Positions 45,401 through 55,032 are shown, counted from the first letter of the stretch. The stretch is 64,000 nucleotides of DNA from Pseudomonas sp. B6002 (GCF_013385985.1 NZ_JACAOY010000027.1:45983-109982), one strand, 5' to 3'. The notes: generated from the sequence alone by a model not told the origin. Numbers and translations: made by a program.

Positions 45401-47639
45401 GCCCCCCTGCGTCCAGTGCCACCAATACCCGCGACTCGGGCCACAAGCCGCCTTCCATCAAAAACTGCACTTGCATCCGCCAGTCGATCCGGCCAAAAAC
45501 CACAGGGTCCGGGTGCTTTAGCTGGTCGATAACCCTTTGGTATTTGTTGTCGCATTCAAATCGTCGGAGCATGTCTTTGAACAGCGGCGCGGGCGTGTGA
45601 TGATCGATGAACACGCTTCGCAACTCTTCATCCGACACACCACTGAACGCCCTGGCCAATTCCAATTGGCTATCGCTCAAGTGATCGACAGAATGCCCAA
45701 TGCGCCGCAACAAGGTCTTGCGATCCCAAGTCAAAGGCTGCTCGAACTCATGCACCCAGGCGCCTTCCCCGTTGTGTTGGATTCGGGGTGCATAACGTGA
45801 ATCGCCATCGGGATGCAGGAGCCTGAACTCATTGGGTTCGTCGCTGGCCCGGACTTTGTAGTGATTGCCGCCCCCTGCCGACAGGTACAGCTCGCCTTCA
45901 TGACGATACAGGCCCTGGATGTTGGGTCGTTGACCGTCAGGCAGCGTTATCCGGTGCAGGTAGTGTGCGGGGTCGAATGCATACAAGCGCTTGCGTCCAT
46001 CGAACTCCACATGCACCAGGCGCTTGATGAAAGGGGCATCTTTGGCTGCCATCAGCCCAGGCGGCACGGCCAGCCCAGCCAGGTTGAGCGCCACGGCCGA
46101 AACGTGTGCCCAGGCGGTTTGGGTTTCGTCTTGTGACCAGGCTTCAATGCCTTCGCCGACCTCGTAAGCCATCTGCACGGCGGCGACGATCAGCATCGCC
46201 TCCCCCAGGAAAGGCACCACGAACGAGGCAAGATTGAGAATGTCCAGCGCGCGGCTGCCGAATGACCATAGCCAGGCGTTGTAGACGCGCTCATCCACAT
46301 CCCGGGTAGGTACCACGCTGGTGCGAGCATTTTCCACAATCAGCTGCATGCGCCTTATCGCGCAGTCCGCCCACACATCACGCCATGGCGGCGCGTAGCT
46401 GCCGTGCCGATTGATCCGCTCCTTTTGGGTGGGCACAAAGTCCACATCGTCGGCGTGACGGGCGTCCGGGTCCAGAAAGGCCTTGAGCCGCGTGAAGAAT
46501 GCATCCTGGCTGGCAAGCGGCACGAACTGGCTGAAGAAAGTGCGGTACTCGACCCGGCACAGGCGTGTCGTCAGGTGGTCGGTAAACGCGGCAATATCAT
46601 CATATAACTTGAGTGGATACTGGGGGTCACCCGGGATGTAGACAATGCAAGGCCGGGAGACCAATTCGGCGTTTCTGAGGTTCGCCCGCCACACGACCGG
46701 ACCGATGATCAGGATGTTTTCGATGTCGAAAGCGAATAACCGAAACGGTGAAAACTTGACCTCCTCCCCCGCCCATGTCACCTGTGCCTGGCTTCGCAGA
46801 AGATCGATGATCAATTGGTGGCCATCGGGATGGATATCACCCTTCATCAAGGCAATCTCTGCCGCCAACTCCAACTGATGCCGATGGCTGAGGATCAACG
46901 TGCTGTACAGCTTGCCGAAGCCTGCTTCCGTGCTGGTGATATGTATCCGGCTATTGATGAAGGTTCGCACATACTCGTTGTACGAGCCGCCCAGATCCAG
47001 TTCCCGGCAAAGTTGGGCAAACTCGTGGGCCTTGATGCTCAGCTTGACCGACTGGACGTCGCCTGGAGAGGGAAGCCTGACGCGTGACGAGCGGGAAAAG
47101 TCGTAACGGGTGACCAGGTGGCAATCCGCGCAAACCGGCTCAGTCGCTTCATCCTGGGTGAAGTTATTTAGCGCCGCTCCCAACAGGCTGTTGCCTTGGT
47201 AGGAATAGAATTGCGGGGCCAATGTGCTGGTGCGGCTGGTCGAGACCTCTTGGGGGCCGGCCTCGCATTCTTTCTGCTCCATCTTGCGGGCAAAAAATAC
47301 CTTTCGAGTGTCCAGGCGCTGGCCGAATTTCTTTTCAATCGCGGCCACCAGCAACGGCTCGGCAAAGGCCGCCGGCCCTTTGAATGGCTTGAACATTTGA
47401 TCGAGCTCATTCAAGGAACGCCGACTGCGCAGATGGACCGCCCGCAGACGGTCCTTCGCAGCCGTCGAGGCATGGGTGTACCAGTCCGGAATGCGCAGTT
47501 GCAATGAGGCCAATTCGGTTTTGCGCTCATCCAGCGCTTCGGTGTACCAGTCTGGGGTGTTGTCCTGTATCACGCGGCCGTGGGGGCTGGGGTCGTCGGC
47601 AACCGGGCGCACGGGCGGATCGATAAGGGGGCTGGTCAT
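42483..47639 (-). CDS. Giant LRR protein with dermonecrotic-toxin-like region and NEL-type E3 ligase domain
   Basis: 1,718 residues. PDWYT occurs twice near the N-terminus (29-33 and 51-55). A large region resembling Pseudomonas dermonecrotic-toxin-domain proteins follows, with a hydrophobic pair of helices (ASFVVPFLGEAMLIVAAVQM and its follower). Leucine-rich repeats lie at about 1236-1361 (LRWLNMSDNNLTQLPDF, LTKLNLSGNDI, LARIDLHSNQITTLPEY). The C-terminal helical domain has VTCGDGSS with C1473 and D1475, the C-x-D motif of NEL ubiquitin ligases (IpaH/SspH). It probably acts on eukaryotic host ubiquitination after delivery; the secretion route is not shown. Start 47639 is chosen because GAGGG lies eight bases upstream. 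No T3SS or T6SS gene is nearby. Confidence 0.85.
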   Translation of the reverse strand: MTSPLIDPPVRPVADDPSPHGRVIQDNTPDWYTEALDERKTELASLQLRIPDWYTHASTAAKDRLRAVHLRSRRSLNELDQMFKPFKGPAAFAEPLLVAAIEKKFGQRLDTRKVFFARKMEQKECEAGPQEVSTSRTSTLAPQFYSYQGNSLLGAALNNFTQDEATEPVCADCHLVTRYDFSRSSRVRLPSPGDVQSVKLSIKAHEFAQLCRELDLGGSYNEYVRTFINSRIHITSTEAGFGKLYSTLILSHRHQLELAAEIALMKGDIHPDGHQLIIDLLRSQAQVTWAGEEVKFSPFRLFAFDIENILIIGPVVWRANLRNAELVSRPCIVYIPGDPQYPLKLYDDIAAFTDHLTTRLCRVEYRTFFSQFVPLASQDAFFTRLKAFLDPDARHADDVDFVPTQKERINRHGSYAPPWRDVWADCAIRRMQLIVENARTSVVPTRDVDERVYNAWLWSFGSRALDILNLASFVVPFLGEAMLIVAAVQMAYEVGEGIEAWSQDETQTAWAHVSAVALNLAGLAVPPGLMAAKDAPFIKRLVHVEFDGRKRLYAFDPAHYLHRITLPDGQRPNIQGLYRHEGELYLSAGGGNHYKVRASDEPNEFRLLHPDGDSRYAPRIQHNGEGAWVHEFEQPLTWDRKTLLRRIGHSVDHLSDSQLELARAFSGVSDEELRSVFIDHHTPAPLFKDMLRRFECDNKYQRVIDQLKHPDPVVFGRIDWRMQVQFLMEGGLWPESRVLVALDAGGQPVWRSAVPNGSTQVVELTHEQLESGLLFRSFVQQLTEPEIRQLLGEELMTEREVGELYLRTRDVSDDGWAAHSQTREDESADPLRQHLRRPYARFVRYRDRLLSAANSNRDKLVKREIAGGDVSNDVNVQLIQRDFPGLPKLAAEEMVAHANAQELARMRSASRLPQRLAEEARVYLQKARVMRAQADLLFDNALTLDGVHLALHKMAAIPGLLNETCIELRSGTYDGALLDRVGDVSGARQLRLIHTDLTEWKLCSGPEKVEYWRRDKDAFFNALWMASSGEFTGWAVFNAAAQRLKRQLAEQPLSELQSRRALGLQAIKPGFKSPMRLADGRVGYPLSPLGGATERPWVCRMKALSLYPSKSMQEIETMLGLEGVGDSVLLAKLNQLEEEFVALDQALVSWQQAGEAGYASARRRVSGTIKAAWRRTGTQALAGDQTPIGYVLDLSDESVGELPALNANMDHVGYLVLRRMALSDASQPFLHAFGGLRWLNMSDNNLTQLPDFANDGAGLTKLNLSGNDIQLSEHSRLRLEGMQSLKILKLGGNRRLGWRADLRRLRNLNQLYLPDTGTTAFPAGAEQLPNLARIDLHSNQITTLPEYAYQHLERINVHDNPLSAATLARLDQRFNPVQWDEHISVDEARGLWLEGVSATELARRGEVWDELRGSPESAAFFAVVADITRSAEYASEVTRPVLAERVWDMLTAASEHQAIREALFTAADDRVTCGDGSSVEFMNLESELMGARAVERAETDNAEGALIATARQLFRLALVDAIALRDVAARGPGFTEQVEVVLAYRTRLADSLELPVKSRGMLFPQQANVAQATLDAAYGQVLRDERNPVLEEEFFVGRTFWETHLRTRYSQALSALMAPELDVIDEKSAALFELSDLQGQPDAGEDWQARHGAAADHLAGLLGKRRDEILVNGSMQSAFYERELNSLGAERHLLEQRALKTLTRRVLNNFAATSGTAL

Positions 47640-47647
47640 GGGCATGA

Positions 47648-47676
47648 CCCTCAAGTGGCGAAGTAATGCGCCACTT
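47648..47676 (-). promoter_or_regulatory. Hairpin abutting the ribosome site of the toxin gene
   Basis: AAGTGGCG (47653-47660) and CGCCACTT (47669-47676) form an eight-base stem with an eight-base loop, and the GAGGG ribosome site (47648-47652) follows at once on the minus strand. It may affect translation or stability of the toxin message. Confidence 0.4.
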
Positions 47677-47720
47677 TAGGGCCCCCCGTTCAGCCCGGAG
47701 CAGTAGACATGCACCGCCTC

Positions 47721-49355
47721 TTAGCGGTCGTTGCGCAACTCCTCGATACTGATCTCGCGCATGCGGAATTTCTGGATCTTGCCGGTGACCGTCATCGGGA
47801 ACTCGTCGACGAACTTGAAATGCCTGGGGGTCTTGAAGTGCGCGATGCGGCCCTTGCACCAGGTTTGCAATTCCAGTTCATTGGCCACATGGCCGGGGTG
47901 GAACTTGACCCAGGCGACGATCTCTTCGCCATAACGCTCATCCGGAATGCCGATGACCTGCACGTCCGCCACCGCAGGGTGAGTGAAGAAAAACTCCTCC
48001 AGCTCGCGCGGGTACACGTTCTCGCCGCCCCGGATGATCATGTCCTTGTTACGCCCGGCGATGCACACGTAGCCGTGCTCATCCATGGTCGCCAGGTCGC
48101 CGGTGTGCATCCAGCCAGCCTCGTCGATGGCCTCACGGGTGCCGTCGGGGTTGTTCCAGTAGCCAAGCATCACGCTGTAGCCACGGGTGCACAGCTCACC
48201 GATTTCACCGCGCGCAACCGTGTTGCCATCGGCGTCGATGATTTTATTTTCCAGCTGAGGTTGTGTGCGGCCGACGGTGGTGACGCGTCGCTCCACGTCG
48301 TCGTTGGCACCGGTCTGCAAGGAAACCGGGCTGGTTTCGGTCATGCCGTAGGCGATCTGCACCTCGCCCATGTGCAACTCACTGATGACCCGCCGCATCA
48401 CCTCGATGGGGCAGGTGGCGCCAGCCATGATGCCAGTGCGCAGGGTGGCCAGGTCCAGCTCGCCCCGGCGTGGGTGGTCGAGCATGGCGATGAACATGGT
48501 CGGCACGCCGTACAGGCCCGTGGCGCGTTCTTCGGCAACGGCGGTGAGCGTGAGTAACGGGTCGAAGCCGTCATTGGGGTAGATCATGGTGGTGCCGTGG
48601 GTGATGCAACCCAGGTTGCCCATCACCATGCCGAAACAGTGATACAGCGGCACCGGGATCACCAGGCGATCCTGCGCGGTCAGGCCCAGGCTTTCACCGA
48701 CCATGTAGCCGTTGTTGAGGATGTTGTGGTGGCTGAGGGTGGCGCCCTTGGGAAAACCGGTGGTGCCGGAGGTGTACTGAATGTTGACGGGCTGATCGAA
48801 GTGCAGGCTGGCCTGGCGTGCGTGCAGTTGCTCGGGCGGGACGCCAGCCCCAAGCACCGCCAACTGCGACCAGGGCATGAAGCCTTCGGGCGGGCTGGGG
48901 TCCAGGCTGATGATGCCGCGCAGGTCGGGTTTCAGTTCCTGGAGCAAGGCGTGGTAGTCGGAGCTCTTGAACGAACCGGCGCACACCAGCCAAGAGCAGC
49001 CCGACTGCTTGAGCACGTAGTCCAGCTCACTGCTGCGGTACGCCGGGTTGATGTTGACCAGGATCACCCCGAGCTTGGCGCTGGCGATCTGGCTGATGCA
49101 CCACTCGGTGCAGTTGGGCGCCCAGATGCCCAGGCGGTCGCCAGCCTGCATGCCCAGGGCCAGGAAGGCACGGGCGTGCAGGTCAACGGCGTTGGCCAGT
49201 TGCCGCCAGGTGTAGCGACGCTGTTGATGGCGCACCACCAGGGCCTCGCCCTCGGGAAATTGTGCAACGGTGCGATCGAACGCCTGGCCAATCGTCATGG
49301 CCAGCAAGGTCTTGTCCTGAGAGCCACGGCTGTAGCTCTGATTCGGTTGATCCAT
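47721..49355 (-). CDS. AMP-binding acyl-CoA synthetase
   Basis: 544-residue ATP-dependent acyl-CoA ligase (adenylate-forming family). The P-loop [18 protein letters not shown] near 191-208, the A5-type [10 protein letters not shown] near 334, the hinge [18 protein letters not shown] near 430-447 and the catalytic lysine in [10 protein letters not shown] near 528 are all seen. The start at 49355 follows AGGGG; the longer frame overlaps liuA regulatory DNA. It is divergent from liuABCD with LiuR-like operators between, so it may activate isovalerate or a related acid for the pathway. The toxin gene lies 81 bases downstream in the same direction. Confidence 0.9.
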   Translation of the reverse strand: MDQPNQSYSRGSQDKTLLAMTIGQAFDRTVAQFPEGEALVVRHQQRRYTWRQLANAVDLHARAFLALGMQAGDRLGIWAPNCTEWCISQIASAKLGVILVNINPAYRSSELDYVLKQSGCSWLVCAGSFKSSDYHALLQELKPDLRGIISLDPSPPEGFMPWSQLAVLGAGVPPEQLHARQASLHFDQPVNIQYTSGTTGFPKGATLSHHNILNNGYMVGESLGLTAQDRLVIPVPLYHCFGMVMGNLGCITHGTTMIYPNDGFDPLLTLTAVAEERATGLYGVPTMFIAMLDHPRRGELDLATLRTGIMAGATCPIEVMRRVISELHMGEVQIAYGMTETSPVSLQTGANDDVERRVTTVGRTQPQLENKIIDADGNTVARGEIGELCTRGYSVMLGYWNNPDGTREAIDEAGWMHTGDLATMDEHGYVCIAGRNKDMIIRGGENVYPRELEEFFFTHPAVADVQVIGIPDERYGEEIVAWVKFHPGHVANELELQTWCKGRIAHFKTPRHFKFVDEFPMTVTGKIQKFRMREISIEELRNDR

Positions 49356-49382
49356 AACGACCCCTGTTGTCTTTTTTGTAGG

Positions 49383-49441
49383 TTGACGTAAACGTAAACT
49401 ACGATTGACAGCGCCGTAACGCAAGCTTACGTTAACGTAAA
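49383..49441. promoter_or_regulatory. Two LiuR-like operators between the synthetase and liuA
   Basis: TTGACGTAAACGTAAA (49383-49398, 14 of 16 matches to the liuR palindrome) and CTTACGTTAACGTAAA (49426-49441, 13 of 16). One site lies towards each divergent gene, so both directions may be under LiuR. Confidence 0.7.
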
Positions 49442-49505
49442 GGTGAGCACCCTTCCCTGGCGCGCCACCCACACAAAAACAACGCTCACATTAAGGTGCC
49501 TGTCC

Positions 49506-50669
49506 ATGAGTTACCCGTCCCTGAACTTCGCCCTCGGTGAAACCATCGACATGCTGCGCGAACAGGTGCAGCACTTCGTAGCCAAGGAAATCGCACCTCG
49601 CGCGGCACAGATCGACAGCGACAACCTGTTCCCCGCCGACCTGTGGCGCAAGTTCGGTGACATGGGCCTGCTGGGCATCACCGTGCCGGAAGAGTACGGC
49701 GGCGCGGGCCTGGGTTACCTGGCCCACGTGGTGGCCATCGAGGAGATCAGCCGGGGGTCGGCCTCGGTGGCGTTGTCCTACGGCGCCCACTCCAACCTGT
49801 GTGTGAACCAGATCAACCGCAATGGCAACCATGCACAGAAGCTCAAGTACCTGCCCAAACTGATCAGCGGCGAACACGTCGGCGCCCTGGCCATGAGCGA
49901 GCCGAATGCTGGCTCCGACGTAGTGTCGATGAAACTGCGCGCCGACAAACGCGGCGACCATTACGTGCTCAACGGCAGCAAGACCTGGATCACCAACGGC
50001 CCCGACGCCAGCACCTACGTGATCTACGCCAAGACCGACCTGGAGAAAGGCGCCCACGGCATCACCGCGTTCATCGTCGAGCGCGACTGGAAGGGTTTCA
50101 GCCGCAGCAACAAGTTCGACAAGCTGGGCATGCGCGGCTCCAACACCTGCGAGCTGTTCTTCGATGACGTGGAAGTGCCCGAAGAAAACATCCTCGGCAC
50201 CCTCAACGGCGGCGTGAAAGTGTTGATGAGCGGCCTGGACTACGAACGCGTGGTGCTCTCCGGTGGCCCCACCGGGATCATGCAGGCGTGCATGGACCTG
50301 ATCGTGCCCTATATCCACGACCGCAAGCAGTTCGGCCAGAGCATCGGCGAATTCCAGCTGATCCAGGGCAAGGTCGCCGACATGTACACCCAGCTCAACG
50401 CCAGCCGCGCCTACCTCTACGCCGTGGCCCAGGCGTGCGAGCGCGGTGAAACCACGCGCAAGGACGCTGCCGGGGTGATCCTCTACAGCGCCGAACGCGC
50501 CACGCAAATGGCCCTCGATGCCATCCAGATTCTGGGCGGCAATGGCTACATCAACGAGTTTCCCGCCGGCCGCCTGCTGCGCGACGCCAAGCTGTACGAA
50601 ATCGGCGCCGGCACCAGTGAGATTCGCCGGATGCTGATCGGCCGCGAACTCTTCAACGAAACCCGCTGA
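49506..50669 (+). CDS. liuA: Isovaleryl-CoA dehydrogenase
   Basis: 387-residue FAD acyl-CoA dehydrogenase converting isovaleryl-CoA to 3-methylcrotonyl-CoA. Signatures: [14 protein letters not shown] near 131-144, [17 protein letters not shown], and [18 protein letters not shown] near 339-356. E247 in [13 protein letters not shown] occupies the position of the catalytic base peculiar to isovaleryl-CoA dehydrogenases. The start at 49506 (MSYPSLNF) is used; an earlier in-frame ATG at 49443 lies just after the operator. First gene of liuABCD. Confidence 0.94.
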   Translation: MSYPSLNFALGETIDMLREQVQHFVAKEIAPRAAQIDSDNLFPADLWRKFGDMGLLGITVPEEYGGAGLGYLAHVVAIEEISRGSASVALSYGAHSNLCVNQINRNGNHAQKLKYLPKLISGEHVGALAMSEPNAGSDVVSMKLRADKRGDHYVLNGSKTWITNGPDASTYVIYAKTDLEKGAHGITAFIVERDWKGFSRSNKFDKLGMRGSNTCELFFDDVEVPEENILGTLNGGVKVLMSGLDYERVVLSGGPTGIMQACMDLIVPYIHDRKQFGQSIGEFQLIQGKVADMYTQLNASRAYLYAVAQACERGETTRKDAAGVILYSAERATQMALDAIQILGGNGYINEFPAGRLLRDAKLYEIGAGTSEIRRMLIGRELFNETR

Positions 50670-50680
50670 AGGAGCGCGCC

Positions 50681-52288
50681 ATGGCCACCTTGCACACCCA
50701 GCTCAACCCGCGTTCGGCGGAGTTCGCCACCAACAGCGCCGCCATGCGCCAGCAGGTCGACGCCCTGCACACCCTGCTCGCCCATGTGCAGCAAGGGGGC
50801 GGCGCCAAGGCCCAGGAGCGGCACACCTCACGGGGCAAGCTGCTGCCGCGTGAACGCATCAATCGCCTGCTGGACCCGGGCTCGCCATTTCTGGAACTCA
50901 GCCAACTGGCCGCCCATCAGGTGTATGGCGAAGACGTACCGGCAGCCGGGGTGATTGCCGGGATCGGTCGCGTGGAAGGCGTGGAATGCATGATCGTCGC
51001 CAACGACGCCACGGTGAAAGGCGGCTCCTATTACCCGCTCACCGTGAAAAAACACCTGCGTGCCCAGACCATCGCCGAACAGAACCGCTTGCCGTGCATC
51101 TACCTGGTGGACTCCGGCGGCGCCAACCTGCCACGCCAGGACGACGTGTTCCCGGACCGCGAGCACTTCGGGCGGATCTTCTTCAACCAGGCCAACATGA
51201 GCGCCCAGGGCATCCCGCAGATCGCGGTGGTCATGGGTTCCTGCACCGCCGGTGGCGCCTATGTGCCAGCCATGGCGGATGAAGCGATCATGGTGCGCCA
51301 GCAAGCCACCATTTTCCTCGCCGGGCCACCGCTGGTGAAGGCGGCCACGGGTGAAGTGGTCAGCGCCGAAGACCTCGGTGGTGCCGATGTGCATTGCAAG
51401 ATCTCCGGCGTGGCCGACCACTATGCCGACAGCGACGAACACGCCCTGGCGCTGGCGCGACGCAGTGTGGCCAACCTCAACTGGCGCAAACAGGGCCAGT
51501 TGCTGCAACGCACGCCGATTGCGCCGCTGTACAGCAGCGAAGAGTTGTACGGGGTGATCCCGGCCGATGCCAAGCAGCCGTTCGACGTGCGCGAAGTGAT
51601 CGCGCGGCTGGTGGACGGCTCGGTGTTCGATGAATTCAAGGCGCTGTTCGGCACCACCTTGGTGTGTGGCTTTGCGCACCTGCACGGTTACCCGATTGCG
51701 ATCCTCGCCAACAACGGGATCCTGTTTGCCGAGGCCGCGCAGAAAGGCGCGCACTTTATCGAACTGGCCTGCCAGCGTGGCATTCCCCTGCTGTTTTTGC
51801 AGAACATCACCGGTTTCATGGTTGGCCAGAAGTACGAGGCGGGCGGCATCGCCAAGCATGGCGCCAAGCTGGTCACGGCCGTGGCCTGCGCCAAGGTGCC
51901 GAAGTTCACCGTCATCATCGGCGGCAGCTTTGGGGCTGGCAACTATGGCATGTGCGGCCGCGCCTATGACCCGCGCTTCTTGTGGATGTGGCCGAACGCG
52001 CGCATTGGCGTGATGGGCGCCGAACAGGCCGCCGGCGTGCTGGTGCAGGTCAAGCGTGAGCAGGCTGAACGGGCTGGCAGCGAGTTCAGTGCCGAGGAAG
52101 AAGCGGCGATCAAGCAGCCAATCCTCGACCAGTACGAAACCCAGGGCCACCCCTATTACTCCAGTGCGCGCTTGTGGGACGACGGCGTGATCGATCCGCT
52201 GCAGACCCGTGACGTGCTGGCCCTGGCCCTGTCCGCTTCGCTGAATGCCCCCATCGAGCCGAGCCGCTTCGGCGTGTTCCGCATGTAA
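50681..52288 (+). CDS. liuB: Methylcrotonyl-CoA carboxylase, carboxyltransferase (beta) subunit
   Basis: 535 residues, two crotonase-like halves. It moves the carboxyl from carboxybiotin to 3-methylcrotonyl-CoA. Segments such as [18 protein letters not shown] near 184-201 and [19 protein letters not shown] near 378-396, with [20 protein letters not shown] near 411-430, are typical of the family. AAGGAG precedes the ATG, eleven bases after liuA. It works with the biotin subunit LiuD. Confidence 0.95.
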   Translation: MATLHTQLNPRSAEFATNSAAMRQQVDALHTLLAHVQQGGGAKAQERHTSRGKLLPRERINRLLDPGSPFLELSQLAAHQVYGEDVPAAGVIAGIGRVEGVECMIVANDATVKGGSYYPLTVKKHLRAQTIAEQNRLPCIYLVDSGGANLPRQDDVFPDREHFGRIFFNQANMSAQGIPQIAVVMGSCTAGGAYVPAMADEAIMVRQQATIFLAGPPLVKAATGEVVSAEDLGGADVHCKISGVADHYADSDEHALALARRSVANLNWRKQGQLLQRTPIAPLYSSEELYGVIPADAKQPFDVREVIARLVDGSVFDEFKALFGTTLVCGFAHLHGYPIAILANNGILFAEAAQKGAHFIELACQRGIPLLFLQNITGFMVGQKYEAGGIAKHGAKLVTAVACAKVPKFTVIIGGSFGAGNYGMCGRAYDPRFLWMWPNARIGVMGAEQAAGVLVQVKREQAERAGSEFSAEEEAAIKQPILDQYETQGHPYYSSARLWDDGVIDPLQTRDVLALALSASLNAPIEPSRFGVFRM

Positions 52289-52303
52289 ATGGAGCTGTAC
52301 CCC

Positions 52304-53110
52304 ATGAGCGATTTCAACACCCTCGAACTGATCACCGACAGCCGTGGCTTTGCCACCCTGTGGCTCAGTCGTGAAGCCAAGAACAACGCGTTCAACGCCG
52401 AGATGATCCGCGAACTGATCATCGCCCTCGACCGGGTACAGGGCGATCCATCCCTGCGCTTTCTGCTGCTGCGCGGACGTGGCAAGCACTTCAGCGCCGG
52501 GGCCGACCTGGCCTGGATGCAGCAATCGGCCGAACTCGATTACCACACCAACCTGGACGACGCCCGCGAGCTGGCGGAGCTGATGTACAACCTGGCCAAG
52601 TTGAAGATCCCCACGCTGGCGGTGGTACAAGGCGCGGCCTACGGCGGTGCGCTGGGCCTGATCAGTTGCTGCGACATGGCGATTGGCGCCGATGACGCGC
52701 AGTTCTGTCTGTCAGAAGTGCGCATCGGCCTGGCACCGGCGGTGATCAGCCCGTTCGTGGTGCAGGCCATCGGCGAACGCGCGGCGCGGCGGTATGCCCT
52801 GACCGCCGAACGTTTCGACGGCCAGCGCGCCCGGGAAATCGGCTTGTTGGCCGACAGCTACCCCGCCAGCGAACTGGACCTGCAGGTGCAGCTGTGGGTC
52901 GCCAACCTGCTGCAGAACAGCCCGGCCGCCATGCGTGCCAGCAAGGATTTGCTGCGTGAAGTCGGGAATGGCGCCCTGACACCGGCCCTGCGCCGCTATT
53001 GCGAAAACGCCATTGCGCGGATTCGCGTCAGCACCGAGGGCCAGGAAGGCTTGCGCGCATTCCTGCAAAAACGCCCGCCCAGCTGGCAAGCACAGGAGCC
53101 GCGCTCATGA
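52304..53110 (+). CDS. liuC: Methylglutaconyl-CoA hydratase
   Basis: 268-residue crotonase-fold hydratase forming HMG-CoA from 3-methylglutaconyl-CoA. The oxyanion segments LRGRGKHFSAGADLAWM near 57-73 and VQGAAYGGALGLISCCDMAI near 106-125 are clear, and SEVRIGLAPAVISPFV follows. The start at 52304 has GGAG nine bases upstream; the ATG at 52289 would put this box inside the gene. It overlaps liuD by ATGA. Confidence 0.93.
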   Translation: MSDFNTLELITDSRGFATLWLSREAKNNAFNAEMIRELIIALDRVQGDPSLRFLLLRGRGKHFSAGADLAWMQQSAELDYHTNLDDARELAELMYNLAKLKIPTLAVVQGAAYGGALGLISCCDMAIGADDAQFCLSEVRIGLAPAVISPFVVQAIGERAARRYALTAERFDGQRAREIGLLADSYPASELDLQVQLWVANLLQNSPAAMRASKDLLREVGNGALTPALRRYCENAIARIRVSTEGQEGLRAFLQKRPPSWQAQEPRS

Positions 53111-55032
53111 GCACACTGACCACCCTGCTGGTGGCCAACCGTGGCGAGATTGCCTGCCGCGTGATGCGCACCGCCAAGGCCATGGGCCTGACCACCGTGG
53201 CCGTGCACAGCGCCACTGACCGCGACGCGCGACATAGCCGTGAGGCGGATATTCGCGTGGACCTGGGCGGCAGCAAAGCCACCGAAAGCTACCTGCAAAT
53301 CGACAAGCTGATCGCTGCCGCACAGGCCAGTGGCGCCCAGGCGATCCACCCGGGTTACGGTTTCTTGTCGGAAAACGCCGGCTTCGCCCGTGCCATTGAA
53401 GCAGCGGGCCTGATCTTCCTCGGCCCGCCTGCCTCGGCCATCGATGCCATGGGCAGCAAATCTGCCGCCAAGGCGTTGATGGAAACTGCCGGCGTGCCGC
53501 TGGTGCCCGGCTACCACGGCGAAGCACAGGACCTGGACACCTTCCGCGCCGCCTGCGAGCGCATCGGCTACCCGGTGCTGCTCAAGGCCACGGCCGGTGG
53601 TGGCGGCAAGGGCATGAAGGTGGTCGAGGAGGTCAGCCAACTGGCCGAAGCCCTGGCCTCTGCCCAGCGTGAGGCGCTGTCGTCCTTCGGCAACGGGCAA
53701 ATGCTGGTGGAGAAATACCTGATCAAGCCGCGTCATGTGGAGATTCAGGTGTTTGCCGATCAGCACGGGCATTGCCTCTACCTCAACGAGCGCGACTGTT
53801 CGATTCAGCGTCGCCATCAAAAGGTCGTGGAAGAAGCACCGGCGCCAGGCCTGAGCGTCGAGCAGCGCAAAGCCATGGGTGAAGCCGCCGTGCGCGCTGC
53901 CCAGGCCATCGGCTATGTGGGCGCCGGTACCGTGGAATTTTTGCTGGATGCCCGTGGCGAATTCTTCTTCATGGAGATGAACACACGCTTGCAAGTGGAA
54001 CACCCGGTGACCGAGGCGATCACCGGCCTGGACCTGGTGGCCTGGCAAATCCGTGTCGCACAGGGCGAGGCGCTGCCAATCACCCAGGAGCAGGTACCGT
54101 TGATCGGCCATGCCATTGAGGTGCGCTTGTATGCCGAAGACCCGGCAAATGATTTCCTGCCAGCCACCGGGCATTTAGCGTTGTATCGCGAATCTGCCCC
54201 AGGCCCCGGGCGACGTGTGGACAGCGGCGTTGCACAAGGGGACGACGTGTCGCCGTTCTACGACCCGATGCTCGGCAAGTTGATCGCCTGGGGCGAGGAC
54301 CGTGAGCAAGCACGCCTGCGGTTATTGAGCATGCTCGATGAGTTTGCCGTGGGCGGGCTCAAGACCAACTTGGGCTTTCTGCGCCGGATCATCGGCCATC
54401 CGGCCTTTGCGAGCGCCGAACTGGATACCGGGTTCATTCCACGCTATCAGGACCAATTGTTGCCGGCCGCTGGCGCCTTGAGCGAGGAGTTCTGGCAGGC
54501 GGCGGGCGCCGCTTTTATGCAGAGCTTGCCGGCCGGCGATGGGCCTTGGGCGGACACCCGCGGGTTCCGGGCGGGGCTGCCTGCGGAGGTTTCGCTGCAT
54601 TTGAGCTGCAATGGGCAGGATCGGTTGGTGACGTTGCAGGGGGATGCCTTCAGGTTGCACGGCGAGCAGTTGTCGAGCGAGCACCAATGCGTGCGTCGCA
54701 ACCTTCTGGCCGTGCGCAGCGAGGGCGGCGTGTTCCTGCGCTGGGACGGCGAGATGCACGCCATCAGCCTGTTCGACCCGATTGCGGCGGTCGAGGCCAA
54801 CCAGTCTCACCAGGGCGGCCTCACGGCGCCCATGAACGGCAGCATCGTGCGCGTGTTGGTTGAAGTCGGCCAAAGCGTGGAAGCCGGCGCGCAACTGGTG
54901 GTGCTGGAGGCGATGAAGATGGAGCACAGCATTCGCGCGCCTGAGGCCGGGATGGTCAAGGCACTGTTCTGCCAGGAGGGTGAAATGGTGGCCGAAGGCA
55001 GCGCGCTGGTGGAGCTGGAAACGGCGGGCTAG
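53107..55032 (+). CDS. liuD: Methylcrotonyl-CoA carboxylase, biotin (alpha) subunit
   Basis: 641 residues: biotin carboxylase domain (about 4-450; LLVANRGEIACRVMRTAKAM, ATP-grasp KATAGGGGKGMK near 158-169, and EMNTRLQVEHPVTE), a middle region, and a C-terminal biotinyl domain with K604 in LEAMKMEHSI. It carboxylates biotin with bicarbonate and ATP. The ATG at 53107 overlaps the liuC stop. Its stop shares the four bases CTAG with the stop of the convergent S24 repressor gene. The product of liuD feeds LiuC and, from the other block, LiuE. Confidence 0.95.
   Translation: MSTLTTLLVANRGEIACRVMRTAKAMGLTTVAVHSATDRDARHSREADIRVDLGGSKATESYLQIDKLIAAAQASGAQAIHPGYGFLSENAGFARAIEAAGLIFLGPPASAIDAMGSKSAAKALMETAGVPLVPGYHGEAQDLDTFRAACERIGYPVLLKATAGGGGKGMKVVEEVSQLAEALASAQREALSSFGNGQMLVEKYLIKPRHVEIQVFADQHGHCLYLNERDCSIQRRHQKVVEEAPAPGLSVEQRKAMGEAAVRAAQAIGYVGAGTVEFLLDARGEFFFMEMNTRLQVEHPVTEAITGLDLVAWQIRVAQGEALPITQEQVPLIGHAIEVRLYAEDPANDFLPATGHLALYRESAPGPGRRVDSGVAQGDDVSPFYDPMLGKLIAWGEDREQARLRLLSMLDEFAVGGLKTNLGFLRRIIGHPAFASAELDTGFIPRYQDQLLPAAGALSEEFWQAAGAAFMQSLPAGDGPWADTRGFRAGLPAEVSLHLSCNGQDRLVTLQGDAFRLHGEQLSSEHQCVRRNLLAVRSEGGVFLRWDGEMHAISLFDPIAAVEANQSHQGGLTAPMNGSIVRVLVEVGQSVEAGAQLVVLEAMKMEHSIRAPEAGMVKALFCQEGEMVAEGSALVELETAG

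Noticed and set aside
42483-47639. Transposition as the origin of the toxin gene
   Set aside because: No transposase, terminal inverted repeats or tRNA junction was found; base-composition differences were not measured, so recent transfer is not claimed.
50828-52630. 600-codon open frame antisense to liuB/liuC
   Set aside because: Antisense shadow; it crosses the border of two real genes.
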